DNA of 64,000 bases from Thermosynechococcus sp. NK55a. Its GTDB lineage: Bacteria > Cyanobacteriota > Cyanobacteriia > Thermosynechococcales > Thermosynechococcaceae. The notes under the pieces were generated by a model. The model saw only the letters and a list, made by a program, of their open reading frames with translations, was not told the origin of the DNA and did not search any database. Numbering within the stretch: the first letter of the stretch is position 1; each line of letters starts with the position of its first letter. The position numbers and the translations under genes are program-made. This document shows positions 26,894 to 36,258 of the stretch, one piece after another. The DNA lies in contig NC_023033.1 of NCBI RefSeq assembly GCF_000505665.1, positions 868,001 through 932,000 of the forward strand, read 5' to 3'.

Positions 26894-29635
26894 ATGACCG
26901 ACGCGATTACCCTCCCCAGTCAATACGATCCCAAGCAAACGGAGGCCAAGTGGCAACAGCTCTGGGAAAGCAGTGGTGTCTTTCACGCGGACCCCAACCA
27001 CCCTGGTAAACCCTATTGCATTGTCATTCCGCCTCCTAATGTCACTGGTAGCTTACACATGGGGCACGCCTTTGAGCATGCCCTGATTGATGTTCTGATT
27101 CGCTATCACCGCATGATTGGCCGCAACGTTCTCTGGCTACCGGGGACAGACCATGCCAGTATTGCCGTTAGCACGATTTTGGATCAACAGTTGCAGGCGG
27201 AGGGCACCAACCGCTTTGCCTTGGGACGGGAGGCCTATCTAAAGCGAGCTTGGGCATGGAAAGAGTCCTCAGGGAAGACAATTGTCGGCCAAATTCGCCG
27301 CTTGGGGCTGTCGGTGGATTGGTCGCGGGAACGCTTTACGATGGATGAGGGGCTGTCGCGGGCAGTTCTTACAGCTTTTAATCAGCTTTATGAAGCAGGA
27401 CTCATCTATCGCGGTAAGTATTTAGTAAACTGGTGTCCCTCCAGTCAATCGGCGGTCTCGGATTTAGAGGTAGAAAACCGTGAGGTGCAGGGGCATCTCT
27501 GGCATTTGCGCTATCCCCTGACAGATGGGTCAGGGTATTTGGAGGTGGCCACAACCCGTCCGGAAACGATGCTGGGGGATACGGCAGTGGCGGTTCACCC
27601 AGAGGACGATCGCTATCGCCATTTGATTGGCAAAACACTGCGCCTGCCGCTTATGAATCGGGAGATTCCGATTATTGGGGATCCCTTGGTGGATCCCACC
27701 TTTGGCACCGGCTGTGTCAAGGTCACCCCTGCTCACGATCCCAATGACTTTGTCATGGGGCAACGCCATCGCCTACCGATGATTAACCTGATGAACAAAG
27801 ATGGCACGCTCAATGAGAATGCCGGCGAGTTTGCGGGTCTGGACCGCTTTGTGGCTCGTAAACAGGTGGTGGCTCGTCTAGAAGCGGAGGGCTTTTTGGT
27901 GCGGGTGGAGGACTATAAGCACACCGTTCCCTATAGCGATCGCGGCAAAGTACCCATTGAACCGCTGCTGTCTACCCAATGGTTTGTGAAAATTCGTCCC
28001 TTGGCGGATGCCGCCCTCAAAGCCTTGGATAGACGGCATTCCCCTCGCTTTATTCCGGATCGCTGGGCAAAGGTCTATCGCGATTGGCTGGTGAACTTGC
28101 GGGATTGGTGTATTTCACGGCAACTGTGGTGGGGGCATCAAATTCCCGCTTGGTACGTGGTCAGTGAAACCGAGGGCGAAGTGCGCGATGATACTCCCTT
28201 TGTGGTGGCAATGGATGAGACGGCTGCCCGCGCCAAGGCAATTGCCCAATTTGGCGAGGACATTCAACTCCAGCAGGATCAAGACGTATTGGATACGTGG
28301 TTTTCCTCTGGCCTATGGCCCTTTTCTACGTTGGGTTGGCCCGATGATACGCCAGACTATCGCCGCTATTACCCCAACACCACCCTTGTTACCGGGTTTG
28401 ACATTATCTTTTTCTGGGTGGCACGGATGACAATGATGGGTCAGTACTTCACAGGTAAAATCCCCTTCCGTGATGTCTATATCCACGGCTTGGTGCGGGA
28501 TGAAAACAACAAAAAAATGTCCAAGTCCGCCAATAATGGCATTGACCCGCTGATTTTAATTGAAAAATACGGCACCGATGCGCTGCGCTATAGCTTGGTC
28601 AAGGAAGTCGTGGGCGCTGGTCAGGATATTCGCTTGGCCTACAACCGCAAAACCGATGAGTCGGCAACCGTCGAGGCGGCGCGCAACTTTGCCAACAAAC
28701 TTTGGAATGCCTCCCGCTTTGTGCTGCTGAATCTAGAGGGACAAACCCCTAGCCAGTTGGGAACCCCGCGACGCCAGGACCTGACCGCTAGCGATCGCTG
28801 GATTCTCAGTCGCTACCATACAGCCATTCAAACCACCCGCGAGCGCATTGAAAGCTATGGCCTGGGGGAGGCGGCCAAGGGACTCTACGAATTCATCTGG
28901 GGGGATTTTTGCGACTGGTACATTGAACTGGCGAAACCTCGTTTACAAGGGGAAAACGCCAAAGCCAAGCGCACTGCTCAGCAAGTACTGGCCACGGTTC
29001 TCGATGGTACCTTGAAGCTGCTCCATCCTTTCATGCCCCACATTACAGAGGAAATTTGGCACACGCTGCATCAGGTGGGAGACAGTGAAGTTTTAGCGGT
29101 ACAACCCTACCCGAAAGTGAATCGCCGCGCCATTGACCCTGAGCTTGAAGCCCAATTTAGTCTTTTGATTGAAACCATCCGCACAATTCGGAATCTGCGG
29201 GCAGAGGCAGGGATTAAGCCGGGATTGTATATTGCCGCCCTGATTGAGGCAAGTGCTGAGGAAGCATCCATTTTCAAAGCTGGAGCTGCTGATATTCAAC
29301 ACTTGGCTCGCCTCGAGTCCCTAACCATTGGCACCGGGCTGCAAATTCCACAGCAGGTCTTTAGTGGTGTTGTTGGCAAGAGCGAGGTGCTCATTCCCCT
29401 AGGGGGGGTCGTAGATCTGGAGGCCTTGGTAACGAAGCTCCAGAAGGAGAGCGATCGCCTGAGGAAAGACCTTCAATCTTTAACAGCTCGCCTCAACAAC
29501 CCTAATTTTGTCAACAAAGCCCAGCCAGAGGTGGTTGCTACGGCCCAGGCACAATTGGCTGCCGCCCAACAGCAACTGGCAATTATTGAGCACCGACTCC
29601 AATCCTTGGGGGTCGATGACAAAACCCAACCCTGA
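26894..29635 (+). CDS. valS: Valyl-tRNA synthetase
   Basis: ValS charges tRNA-Val and edits mischarged threonine. The 913-residue product has the class I HIGH motif as [14 protein letters not shown] near residue 50, an editing domain (CP1, about 190-340, with [14 protein letters not shown] and [15 protein letters not shown]), and KMSKSANNG near 545. An anticodon-binding domain and a C-terminal coiled coil ([17 protein letters not shown]) complete it. ATG 26894 is preferred; a GTG at 26882 would add four residues. It follows fabG closely. A strong hairpin lies 65 bp downstream, between valS and the convergent rbcS. Confidence 0.95.
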   Translation: MTDAITLPSQYDPKQTEAKWQQLWESSGVFHADPNHPGKPYCIVIPPPNVTGSLHMGHAFEHALIDVLIRYHRMIGRNVLWLPGTDHASIAVSTILDQQLQAEGTNRFALGREAYLKRAWAWKESSGKTIVGQIRRLGLSVDWSRERFTMDEGLSRAVLTAFNQLYEAGLIYRGKYLVNWCPSSQSAVSDLEVENREVQGHLWHLRYPLTDGSGYLEVATTRPETMLGDTAVAVHPEDDRYRHLIGKTLRLPLMNREIPIIGDPLVDPTFGTGCVKVTPAHDPNDFVMGQRHRLPMINLMNKDGTLNENAGEFAGLDRFVARKQVVARLEAEGFLVRVEDYKHTVPYSDRGKVPIEPLLSTQWFVKIRPLADAALKALDRRHSPRFIPDRWAKVYRDWLVNLRDWCISRQLWWGHQIPAWYVVSETEGEVRDDTPFVVAMDETAARAKAIAQFGEDIQLQQDQDVLDTWFSSGLWPFSTLGWPDDTPDYRRYYPNTTLVTGFDIIFFWVARMTMMGQYFTGKIPFRDVYIHGLVRDENNKKMSKSANNGIDPLILIEKYGTDALRYSLVKEVVGAGQDIRLAYNRKTDESATVEAARNFANKLWNASRFVLLNLEGQTPSQLGTPRRQDLTASDRWILSRYHTAIQTTRERIESYGLGEAAKGLYEFIWGDFCDWYIELAKPRLQGENAKAKRTAQQVLATVLDGTLKLLHPFMPHITEEIWHTLHQVGDSEVLAVQPYPKVNRRAIDPELEAQFSLLIETIRTIRNLRAEAGIKPGLYIAALIEASAEEASIFKAGAADIQHLARLESLTIGTGLQIPQQVFSGVVGKSEVLIPLGGVVDLEALVTKLQKESDRLRKDLQSLTARLNNPNFVNKAQPEVVATAQAQLAAAQQQLAIIEHRLQSLGVDDKTQP

Positions 29636-29700
29636 CGAGTAGAAAACGGCACAGCAAGCTCTCGTGTTGAGATCGCGAGCCTGTCAAACGTAGCGGAATG

Positions 29701-29725
29701 ACTAGGGGGGTGTTTCCCCCCTAGT
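29701..29725. terminator. Perfect 10-bp hairpin between convergent valS and rbcS
   Basis: ACTAGGGGGG (29701-29710) and CCCCCCTAGT (29716-29725) form a perfect stem around TGTTT. It sits midway between the ends of valS (+) and rbcS (-). No T-run follows on either strand, so it may act as a bidirectional barrier or an mRNA 3'-end stabiliser rather than a classical terminator. A second small inverted repeat, CTGAGA/TCTCAG, lies at about 29747-29761. Confidence 0.55.
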
Positions 29726-29774
29726 CTGCAATTCAACTGTAATGAACTGAGAAGATCTCAGCTTTAATTCAGCT

Positions 29775-30131
29775 TTAATAGCGATAACCGCTGTAGCCGC
29801 TGTTAGTCTGATTGGGCTTATAGACAATAAAGCCCATCACTTGGCACTGCTTGATATTGTCAAAGGCAACAACACGAATGAAGCAGTTGGGATATTCCGA
29901 GCGGCACTGCTGCACTTCATTCAGCACCTCTTGGGCATTAGTGCAGTTAAACAGCGGCAGTTTCCACATCGTCCAGTAGTGGGTTTCGGCATCGGAGGTC
30001 TCATTGAACTCCACACAGGGGTGATAGCCCTGATCAATCGCGTACTGGATTTGGCGAGCAATTTGGGCATCGCTGAGGGGAGGCAGGTAGGAGAAGGTTT
30101 CGTAACGACGCTCTTTAGGCAGTGTCTTCAT
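29775..30131 (-). CDS. rbcS: RuBisCO small subunit
   Basis: The 118-residue small subunit caps the L8S8 form IB enzyme. It shows the cyanobacterial signatures [41 protein letters not shown] and [17 protein letters not shown]. It is the last gene of rbcL-rbcX-rbcS, 30 bp after rbcX. The tail [12 protein letters not shown] is a normal length. No transit peptide is present, as expected in a cyanobacterium. Confidence 0.97.
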   Translation of the reverse strand: MKTLPKERRYETFSYLPPLSDAQIARQIQYAIDQGYHPCVEFNETSDAETHYWTMWKLPLFNCTNAQEVLNEVQQCRSEYPNCFIRVVAFDNIKQCQVMGFIVYKPNQTNSGYSGYRY

Positions 30132-30161
30132 AGCTTCCTCAATTGGTTCACAGTCAACAAA

Positions 30162-30542
30162 CTATTCAGGGGTTTCTGGGTTGCTGCCCTCAACATTGGC
30201 TTCAGAGACTTGGGTCATCCGCTCCAGTTGTTGACAGCGCTGTTGCAAGTTGGCCTGCTGGATGCCCGCACGTAGCATTTCCGGTAGATAGTCCGCCACC
30301 ATTTCCGCGAGATGTTCGCGTACCGTGAGAATGCGAAAACCGAGATCGGGCTGTTGGCGAAAGAGGGCTTCCAAGTAACGTTCACCATCTTGGACACTTT
30401 CTTGACTCGTGAACTGGTGTAGCCAGAGGGATCGCGGTGGATCAGTTTCGGCCAGTTGCCCAATCACGGTTCGCACCGCCTGATAGGTGAGATAACTAAT
30501 CAGGGTTTTGGTGGTTTGCTTGGCAATGTGCTTGACATCCAT
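30162..30542 (-). CDS. rbcX: RuBisCO assembly chaperone RbcX
   Basis: RbcX is a small all-helical homodimer that clamps the C-terminal peptide of RbcL and helps build the L8 core before RbcS joins. The 126-residue product has KHIAKQTTKTLISYLTYQAVR, LWLHQFTSQESVQDGE, YLEALFRQQPDLGFRIL and TVREHLAE, all in the usual order. The C-terminal tail is Glu/Gln-rich and ends NPETPE. It lies between rbcL (53 bp) and rbcS (30 bp), the classical cyanobacterial order. Confidence 0.95.
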   Translation of the reverse strand: MDVKHIAKQTTKTLISYLTYQAVRTVIGQLAETDPPRSLWLHQFTSQESVQDGERYLEALFRQQPDLGFRILTVREHLAEMVADYLPEMLRAGIQQANLQQRCQQLERMTQVSEANVEGSNPETPE

Positions 30543-30595
30543 AGACCTACGGGGAAATCGTTGCCTTAGCTCCGATTGAACCCCAACTCCACCAG

Positions 30596-32023
30596 CTAGA
30601 CCGTGTCTTGCGCTTCAAACTCGAACTTGATTTCTTTCCAGAGTTCGCAGGCAGCAGCCAGTTCCGGACTCCAGCGAGCTGCTTCGCGGATAATGTCGCC
30701 GCCTTCGCGCATGAGGTCACGACCTTCGTTACGAGCTTGGATACAGGCTTCTAGGGCAACCCGGTTTGCAGTTGCTCCCGGTGCATTCCCCCAAGGGTGA
30801 CCCAAGGTACCACCACCAAATTGCAGCACTGCATCATCACCGAAGATGTCCACGAGGGCAGGCATGTGCCAAACGTGAATCCCACCCGAGGCCACGGCCA
30901 TCACACCGGGCATCGAGGCCCAGTCTTGGGTGAAGTAAATGCCACGGGAGCGATCCTGCTCAATGTAGTTTTCCCGCAGCAGATCGACAAAGCCGAGGGT
31001 AACGGCTTTATCCCCTTCGAGCTTACCGACAACGGTACCGGTGTGGATGTGGTCACCGCCAGACATCCGCAAGCACTTGGCCAATACCCGGAAGTGTATC
31101 CCATGGTTTTTCTGACGGTCAATCACAGCGTGCATGGCGCGGTGAATGTGCAACAGGATGCCGTTGTCGCGGCACCATTTCGAGAGGGTGGTGTTGGCGG
31201 TGAAGCCAGCGGTGAGAAAGTCGTGCATGATGATGGGCATTTCCAGTTCTTTAGCGAACTCTGCCCGTTTCAACATTTCCTCGCAGGTAGGAGCGGTGAC
31301 GTTCAAATAGTGCCCTTTGATTTCACCGGTTTCTGCTTGGGCTTTGTGAATGGCATCAGCAACAAACAGGAAGCGATCGCGCCAGCGTTGGAAAGGCTGG
31401 GAGTTGATGTTTTCGTCATCTTTGGTGAAGTCCAGACCACCGCGCAAGCATTCATAAACGGCGCGGCCATAGTTTTTCGCCGACAGACCCAACTTCGGCT
31501 TAATGGTGCAGCCCAAGAGCGGACGACCATATTTGTTCAATTTGTCGCGTTCCACTTGGATACCGTGGGGTGGCCCTTGGAAAGTCTTCAGGTAAGCCAC
31601 AGGAATGCGCAGGTCTTCAAGGCGCAGAGCTTTGAGGGCTTTGAAACCAAACACGTTCCCGACAACGGAGGTCAGCATGTTGGTAACAGAGCCTTCTTCA
31701 AAGAGATCCAGCGGGTAGGCAATGTAGGCGATGAACTGATTGTCTTCACCCGGCAGGGGTTCGATGTCGTAGCAGCGACCTTTGTAGCGATCCAAGTCGG
31801 TCAGCAGGTCAGTCCAGACGGTGGTCCATGTACCTGTCGAGGATTCTGCGGCAACGGCGGCGGCAGCTTCTTCAAAGGGCACGCCTGGCTGCGGGGTGAC
31901 ACGAAAGGCCGCTAGAATATCGGTATCTTTGGGGGTGTAATCAGGGGTGTAGTAGGTCAGGCGGTAGTCTTTTACCCCTGCCTGATACCCAGCTTTCTGG
32001 GATTTGGATTGCGTATAGGCCAT
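30596..32023 (-). CDS. rbcL: RuBisCO large subunit (form IB)
   Basis: The 475-residue catalytic subunit carboxylates ribulose bisphosphate. Visible active-site blocks are [17 protein letters not shown] (catalytic lysine), [17 protein letters not shown] (carbamylated Lys and the metal ligands Asp and Glu), [25 protein letters not shown] (loop 6 lysine) and [12 protein letters not shown]-like [14 protein letters not shown]. The length and sequence are those of green-type form IB enzymes. It heads the rbcLXS operon. Its 412-bp upstream region, shared with the divergent ylqF-like gene, probably carries the promoter and is described separately. Confidence 0.98.
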   Translation of the reverse strand: MAYTQSKSQKAGYQAGVKDYRLTYYTPDYTPKDTDILAAFRVTPQPGVPFEEAAAAVAAESSTGTWTTVWTDLLTDLDRYKGRCYDIEPLPGEDNQFIAYIAYPLDLFEEGSVTNMLTSVVGNVFGFKALKALRLEDLRIPVAYLKTFQGPPHGIQVERDKLNKYGRPLLGCTIKPKLGLSAKNYGRAVYECLRGGLDFTKDDENINSQPFQRWRDRFLFVADAIHKAQAETGEIKGHYLNVTAPTCEEMLKRAEFAKELEMPIIMHDFLTAGFTANTTLSKWCRDNGILLHIHRAMHAVIDRQKNHGIHFRVLAKCLRMSGGDHIHTGTVVGKLEGDKAVTLGFVDLLRENYIEQDRSRGIYFTQDWASMPGVMAVASGGIHVWHMPALVDIFGDDAVLQFGGGTLGHPWGNAPGATANRVALEACIQARNEGRDLMREGGDIIREAARWSPELAAACELWKEIKFEFEAQDTV

Positions 32024-32435
32024 AGACGTTTTTCCTCTTTAACAGTTACTGTGCCGAATAGAGCAATCTCTACGGGCAACCTTTGCAATGGGTAGTGTGA
32101 ACGCTACGATTCCCCGAAAATGGGGCAAAATTGAGCAATGCAAAACTCAGCGAGATGATGCAACCATCCGCAAGCCTGTGATATCGTCGTAGGTCTTATG
32201 CTTAGCATCAGCTTAGTTGATGCCCAATGCAATAACTTTTGCTTTGGAGATTCTTAATTATTCTATAGGTTTGGGTTATCAATCTTTAGATTTGTTTATA
32301 GGTTTCTAATCGGAGGTGCGCAACTATAGTCTTTTATCTATTCAAAAGACACTAATGATTACCTGAAATCAATTTAATGCCACTCATGGGGGGCGATCGC
32401 TCTATTGTTTTTGAAAAAAAGGGGGTGGAATTTCT
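32024..32435 (-). promoter_or_regulatory. rbcL leader/promoter region with inverted repeats
   Basis: This 412-bp, AT-rich gap separates the divergent rbcL and GTPase genes and holds no gene I can support. It contains a perfect inverted repeat GCATCA-7nt-TGATGC at 32205-32223, close to a partial direct echo GCTTAGCATCAGCTTAG. A second small stem, CCCC-6nt-GGGG, is at 32112-32125. The first could be a LysR-type (RbcR/CmpR) operator or an RNA stem in a long rbcL leader. Promoter elements cannot be placed with confidence. Confidence 0.45.
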
Positions 32436-33299
32436 ATGGGTCCGATCATTCAATGGTATCCTGGCCACATTGCCAAGGCAGAACGTGCCCTCAAGGAACA
32501 ACTGAAACAGGTGGATGTGATCTTTGAGGTGCGGGATGCACGCATTCCCCTTGCCAGTTGCCATCCCCAAATTCGTCAGTGGGCTAGTGGCAAACAGCGC
32601 CTCTTAGTGCTCAATGGAATGGATAGGATTAGCGATCGCGATCGCCAGCAGTGGCTGACATGGTTTGAGACCCAAGGGGAAACAGTTTTTTTCACCAATG
32701 CGCAGCGGGGTGAAGGGATTCGCCGACTCGAACAGGCTGCGGTACGGGCGGGGGCGGCCATCAATCAACGCCGTCAACAGCGGGGCATGCAAGTAAGAGC
32801 CGTGCGAGCTGTGGTTTTGGGGTTTCCCAATGTGGGCAAATCAGCCCTCATTAATCGCCTCTTGCGGCAGCGGGTGGTTGAGAGTGCAGCGCGTCCGGGG
32901 GTGACGCGGCAACTGCGCTGGGTGCGCTTGTCCCCTGCCCTCGAACTCTTGGATGCCCCAGGGGTATTGCCCATGAATTTCAAGAATCAGGAGGCGGCGG
33001 TAAAACTGGCCATTTGCGATGACATTGGTCAAGCTGCCTACGATCCCTGTCGGGTGGCACCAATGCTTGTGGATATCATGCAACAGTTGGGGCATGCCGA
33101 TCGCCTTAGGGAGCGCTACGGTCTGGCCCTTAGCAACACCGGTGAGACCTACCTTTATGACCTTGCTGCTAGCCGCTACCATGGTGACTTGGAACGGGCA
33201 GCCAGGCAACTGTTGCAGGACTATCGCCGCGGTTACCTGGGGGCGATCGCCCTTGAGCATCCTCCTCAATCCAGCAACAGCACCATAGCATCGTCCTGA
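32436..33299 (+). CDS. Ribosome biogenesis GTPase YlqF/RbgA-like
   Basis: The 287-residue protein is a circularly permuted GTPase: the G4 region (LLVLNGMDRIS) precedes the G1 P-loop GFPNVGKSALINRLL, followed by PGVTR (G2) and LDAPGV (G3). It starts IQWYPGHIAKAERAL, the family hallmark WxPGHM/I. RbgA helps late assembly of the large ribosomal subunit. The G4 motif, normally NKxD, reads NGMD here, losing the lysine that usually supports guanine specificity; some relatives also vary here. The start ATG lies 412 bp from divergent rbcL, and a decayed gene follows. Confidence 0.88.
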   Translation: MGPIIQWYPGHIAKAERALKEQLKQVDVIFEVRDARIPLASCHPQIRQWASGKQRLLVLNGMDRISDRDRQQWLTWFETQGETVFFTNAQRGEGIRRLEQAAVRAGAAINQRRQQRGMQVRAVRAVVLGFPNVGKSALINRLLRQRVVESAARPGVTRQLRWVRLSPALELLDAPGVLPMNFKNQEAAVKLAICDDIGQAAYDPCRVAPMLVDIMQQLGHADRLRERYGLALSNTGETYLYDLAASRYHGDLERAARQLLQDYRRGYLGAIALEHPPQSSNSTIASS

Positions 33300-33335
33300 T
33301 GTAGCTTTATGTAGCTATTTCCAAATCAAGTTTTT

Positions 33336-33728
33336 ATGAAAACACTTATCCTGACTGTGGGCAATCAGCAGGTCAGCTGGCGGTGCCGCAATGGAATTGT
33401 TCGCAGTTTTGGGGCGGATGGCCCCCCCTCAACTGGATGAACTGTATCGGAAATTTGGCGTTGCGCCAGGTTTCCATGATCCTGAGGGAAACTACCGCCA
33501 CAGGGTGCGCTATTGAAGTGAGATTAATATCGCAATGGCGTTGTTCACCGCAATCAAGGGATCAGCTGTGAAGAGTTGACTCAGTTGGCAGATGTTTCCC
33601 CAGCGGCATCCCCCGCAGAAATTCATCAAGGGCTGTTAAATGCCCTGCGCGAACTTCTCAAAAAGCAAACGCGTGAAGAACAAATGCCTGAAAAGGGGTG
33701 GCGCGATCGCTCTACGAGTGCGGACTAA
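33336..33728 (+). pseudogene. Decayed gene(s), frameshifted at a C7 tract
   Basis: ATG 33336 opens a frame reading [19 protein letters not shown] and RSFGADGPP, which stops soon after a run of seven C (33422-33428). With six C the frame would continue as [19 protein letters not shown] and then GNYRHRVRY, ending at TGA 33514. A third open piece, 33528-33728, reads RNGVVHRNQGISCEELTQL and then ALRELLKKQTREEQ up to TAA. The first part reminds me of a cyanobacterial family seen near type III CRISPR loci, but I cannot confirm that; the third part I do not recognise, and it may be a separate small gene. No CRISPR repeats are visible nearby. The stretch lies between the GTPase gene and chlI. Confidence 0.55.
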
Positions 33729-33749
33729 GGCAATTGCAATCATCGGAGC

Positions 33750-34817
33750 CTAGGCAGGAATCTCCACACCAAAGACCTCTTGGAAGACTTTGCCCACCTT
33801 GTAGCCGGAATCAATGGACTCTAGGGGATCCTTGCGCAGTCGGTGCCGCAGACAGAGGACAATCACCCGCGCAATGTCCTCAACGGTGACATCTGTGCGT
33901 CCCTCAAAGGCAGCCAAAGCCTTGGCGGCGCGGTTAGTGACAATGTCTCCCCGCAGGCCGTCCACATCCAGCTCAGCACACACTTGGGAAATTTTTACTC
34001 GCAGCTCGTGGTCAATGGTGACCTTGGGCAATAGGGCTTGGGCGGCGACTAACTTAGCTTGCAGGGCTTCCTGTTGCGCCTGGTATTTCGCCAAAAAGGC
34101 TTCGGGGTTTTGATCAAATTGCGATCGCTGTTCCACAATTTCCACGCGCAGGCTTGGATCCTTGACGGTCCGAATCTCAGCGTGCATGCCAAAGCGATCC
34201 AGCAGTTGGGGTCGCAATTCCCCTTCTTCGGGGTTACCAGAGCCAACTAGGACAAAGCGTGCTGGGTGACGAATTGAAATGCCCTCACGCTCAACGGTAT
34301 TCCAGCCGGAGGCAGCGGCATCCAGCAGGACATCCACTAAGTGATCATCCAGCAGGTTCACCTCATCCACATAGAGAATGCCGCGATTTGCCTTGGCCAA
34401 AAGTCCTGGCTCAAAGGCTTTTACCCCCTCCGCAAGGGCTTTTTCAATGTCAATCGTGCCGCACACGCGATCTTCTGTGGCTCCCAGGGGCAGATCCACC
34501 ATGGGTACTTTTTTCTTGATGGTGTGAATGGGTTCACCGGCTGCTACGGCCACCTTCACAGCATCACTCATGAGATCGGGATCACTGGGGTGACTATTGA
34601 AGGGGTCATCGGCAACCACCTCAATTTCTGGCAGCAAATCTGCTAGGGCACGAATGGTGGTTGATTTGCCCGTGCCGCGATCGCCCATAATCATCACCCC
34701 ACCAATTTTGGGGTCAATGACATTGAGCAACAATGACAGTTTCATTTCGTCTTGACCGACAATTGCCGCAAAGGGAAAAACCGGCCGACGAGGCACAGCA
34801 GTCGGAGTCACAGGCAT
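33750..34817 (-). CDS. chlI: Magnesium chelatase ATPase subunit I
   Basis: ChlI is the AAA+ ATPase that, with ChlD and ChlH, inserts Mg into protoporphyrin IX. The 355-residue product has [18 protein letters not shown], Walker [13 protein letters not shown], the insert [17 protein letters not shown], Walker [18 protein letters not shown], sensor [20 protein letters not shown] and a C-terminal helical lid. I start it at ATG 34817 ([15 protein letters not shown]); an upstream in-frame ATG would add twelve Cys-rich residues unlike the family. The 341 bp upstream, shared with the divergent RRM gene, is listed separately. Confidence 0.96.
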   Translation of the reverse strand: MPVTPTAVPRRPVFPFAAIVGQDEMKLSLLLNVIDPKIGGVMIMGDRGTGKSTTIRALADLLPEIEVVADDPFNSHPSDPDLMSDAVKVAVAAGEPIHTIKKKVPMVDLPLGATEDRVCGTIDIEKALAEGVKAFEPGLLAKANRGILYVDEVNLLDDHLVDVLLDAAASGWNTVEREGISIRHPARFVLVGSGNPEEGELRPQLLDRFGMHAEIRTVKDPSLRVEIVEQRSQFDQNPEAFLAKYQAQQEALQAKLVAAQALLPKVTIDHELRVKISQVCAELDVDGLRGDIVTNRAAKALAAFEGRTDVTVEDIARVIVLCLRHRLRKDPLESIDSGYKVGKVFQEVFGVEIPA

Positions 34818-35158
34818 CACATCGCAAAAACAGCATTGATTATTGTGCCACATTGCGTTTGTGCTGCCACAGCAAAATTTTTCCGCAAAATCCTAGCCCT
34901 AGGTGGAGAAAGCGTGATAACCTTAGGAGAGATAACTCAAGAGCTAAGTGCGCTCATTGCCTTTGCTCTGCCCCATCAATCAAGGTTCTCAATTAGCAAC
35001 AATCGCTGTGAACCAATTTAGCCATTCCACACCACTAACAGCAGTAAGGTCTTTACATGCCATTCTTGGCTCTAGGCCTTGGTTACGAGCGGTTTCTCAC
35101 GCCCGACTGTCCATTTTTCAACCGTGTTGTTTTTAAGCTGCCTAAGGGAGGTTTCTTT
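34818..35158. promoter_or_regulatory. Divergent upstream region between chlI and the RRM gene
   Basis: This 341-bp gap shows no convincing gene; short open frames on the plus strand look random. It must hold the chlI promoter on one side and a promoter and leader for the RRM protein on the other. A strong ribosome site AAGGGAGG lies at 35144-35151, eight bases before the RRM start. RRM-protein genes of cyanobacteria often have long cold-regulated leaders, which would suit this spacing (inference). Confidence 0.4.
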
Positions 35159-35637
35159 ATGTCTGTGCGTTTATATGTGGGCAATCTGCCGCGTGATTTG
35201 AGCCGCGAAGAGTTAGAAGCCCTATTTAGCCAAGAAGTGGGCGAAGTGGCTACCACTAAACTGATTACGGATCGTAAGACAGGTAAGTGCCGGGGGTTTG
35301 GCTTTGTCACCGTCGAATCCGAAGAAGTAGCGGATCAAGTGATTGAGAAACTCAACGGCTACACCTTTAAGGACAATCCCCTCAAGATTGAGAAGGCCAA
35401 CGACAAGCCCAAGTCTGAAGCTAAAGAAAAAGAGGAAGCAGCGGCAGAAAAAACACTGCCAGCAACCGCAGCAATAACCGCAAAAATAACAAAAACAATG
35501 GGCGGCGTACTCAAGTCAATTCTGCGCCGGCTGAATATAGCTCCATGGATACGGAAGCTGCGCAACCCGATCCCCGCTGGGCAGATGCCTTAGCACAGCT
35601 CAAAGAGCGGCTCCTCGCTCAAAGCAGCAACGCTTAA
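35159..35637 (+). CDS. RNA-binding RRM protein (Rbp family), frame shifts at an A6 tract
   Basis: The N-terminal 80 residues are one RRM: RNP2 VRLYVGNLP and RNP1 KCRGFGFVTV are perfect. A charged linker follows (KPKSEAKEKEEAAAEK). Reading straight on from ATG 35159 the frame ends at 35593 with an unconvincing tail. A -1 shift at AAAAAA (35448-35453) instead gives an Asn/Arg-rich stretch (NNRKNNKNNGRRT) and the C-terminus QPDPRWADALAQLKERLL, ending at TAA 35637, which matches known cyanobacterial Rbp C-termini. So either one A has been lost, the sequence has an error, or ribosome/polymerase slippage restores the frame. The protein would bind RNA, often during cold or light acclimation. The next gene starts 18 bp later. 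Confidence 0.85.
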
Positions 35638-35655
35638 GGATTTTAGGCTGTTGCT

Positions 35656-36258
35656 ATGACGGTGGATCCCTGGCCATTTGTCACTCCGGGTATCCCCGAT
35701 AGTCTGTTTGCGCGATTACCAGGTATTCCCCTCACCCAACGGGAAACGCGGTTATTGATGCTCTCCTATTTGCGGCTTGAACCGGACTCTTGCCTTTGGG
35801 ATGTGGGAGCAGGCACAGGGACGATCGCTGTTGAGGCAGCCCGTTTGGCAAAGCGGGGACAGGTGATTGCAATTGAACGGGATGAAGAAGTCGTTGATCT
35901 GATTCAGCGCAATTGCGATCGCTTTGGGGTCAAGAATGTACAGATTGTTGCTGGTTTGGCTCCAGACTGCTTTCCTCAGTTACGTCACACACCGCAGCGG
36001 ATTTGCCTGGAGGGGGGGCGCCCCATCAAAGAAGTTTTACTGCGAGCGTGGGAGTATCTTGCCCCCGGTGGTCGCTTGGTGGCGATCGCCAGTAGCTTAG
36101 AAAATCTCTATGCCCTCTCTGAGGGTTTCGCGACCGTCCAAGCCCGCAGCCTAGAGGTGGTGCAATCAGTGATCAATCGTCTGGAAACGCGGGGCGGCCA
36201 CCAAATTTTTGCAGCCGTGGAACCAATCTTTATTCTCAGTGCAGAAAAAATCTCCTAA
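35656..36258 (+). CDS. cbiT: Precorrin-6B C15-methyltransferase/decarboxylase, CbiT type
   Basis: The 200-residue SAM-dependent methyltransferase has PGIPDSLFARLPGIPLTQRE at the start, motif I WDVGAGTGTIAVEAA and the acidic ribose contact IAIERDEEVV. RICLEGGRPIKEVL and YLAPGGRLVAIAS follow. This fits CbiT, which methylates C15 and decarboxylates the acetate side chain of the corrin ring in cobalamin synthesis. In the family the glycine-rich motif usually reads GxGTG, as here. Its stop overlaps the start of rsmI by one base (TAATG). Other cobalamin genes are not in the window. Confidence 0.85.
   Translation: MTVDPWPFVTPGIPDSLFARLPGIPLTQRETRLLMLSYLRLEPDSCLWDVGAGTGTIAVEAARLAKRGQVIAIERDEEVVDLIQRNCDRFGVKNVQIVAGLAPDCFPQLRHTPQRICLEGGRPIKEVLLRAWEYLAPGGRLVAIASSLENLYALSEGFATVQARSLEVVQSVINRLETRGGHQIFAAVEPIFILSAEKIS

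Noticed and set aside
30797-31915. 372-codon open frame antisense to rbcL
   Set aside because: It lies wholly opposite the highly conserved rbcL and mirrors its codon pattern; no family similarity.
33336-33728. CRISPR array or active Cas locus
   Set aside because: A vague family resemblance is present but no repeats, spacers or cas genes are visible anywhere in the window.
34818-35158. Short plus-strand frames of 60-90 codons upstream of the RRM gene
   Set aside because: No ribosome site or known motif; they overlap each other in different frames and look random.
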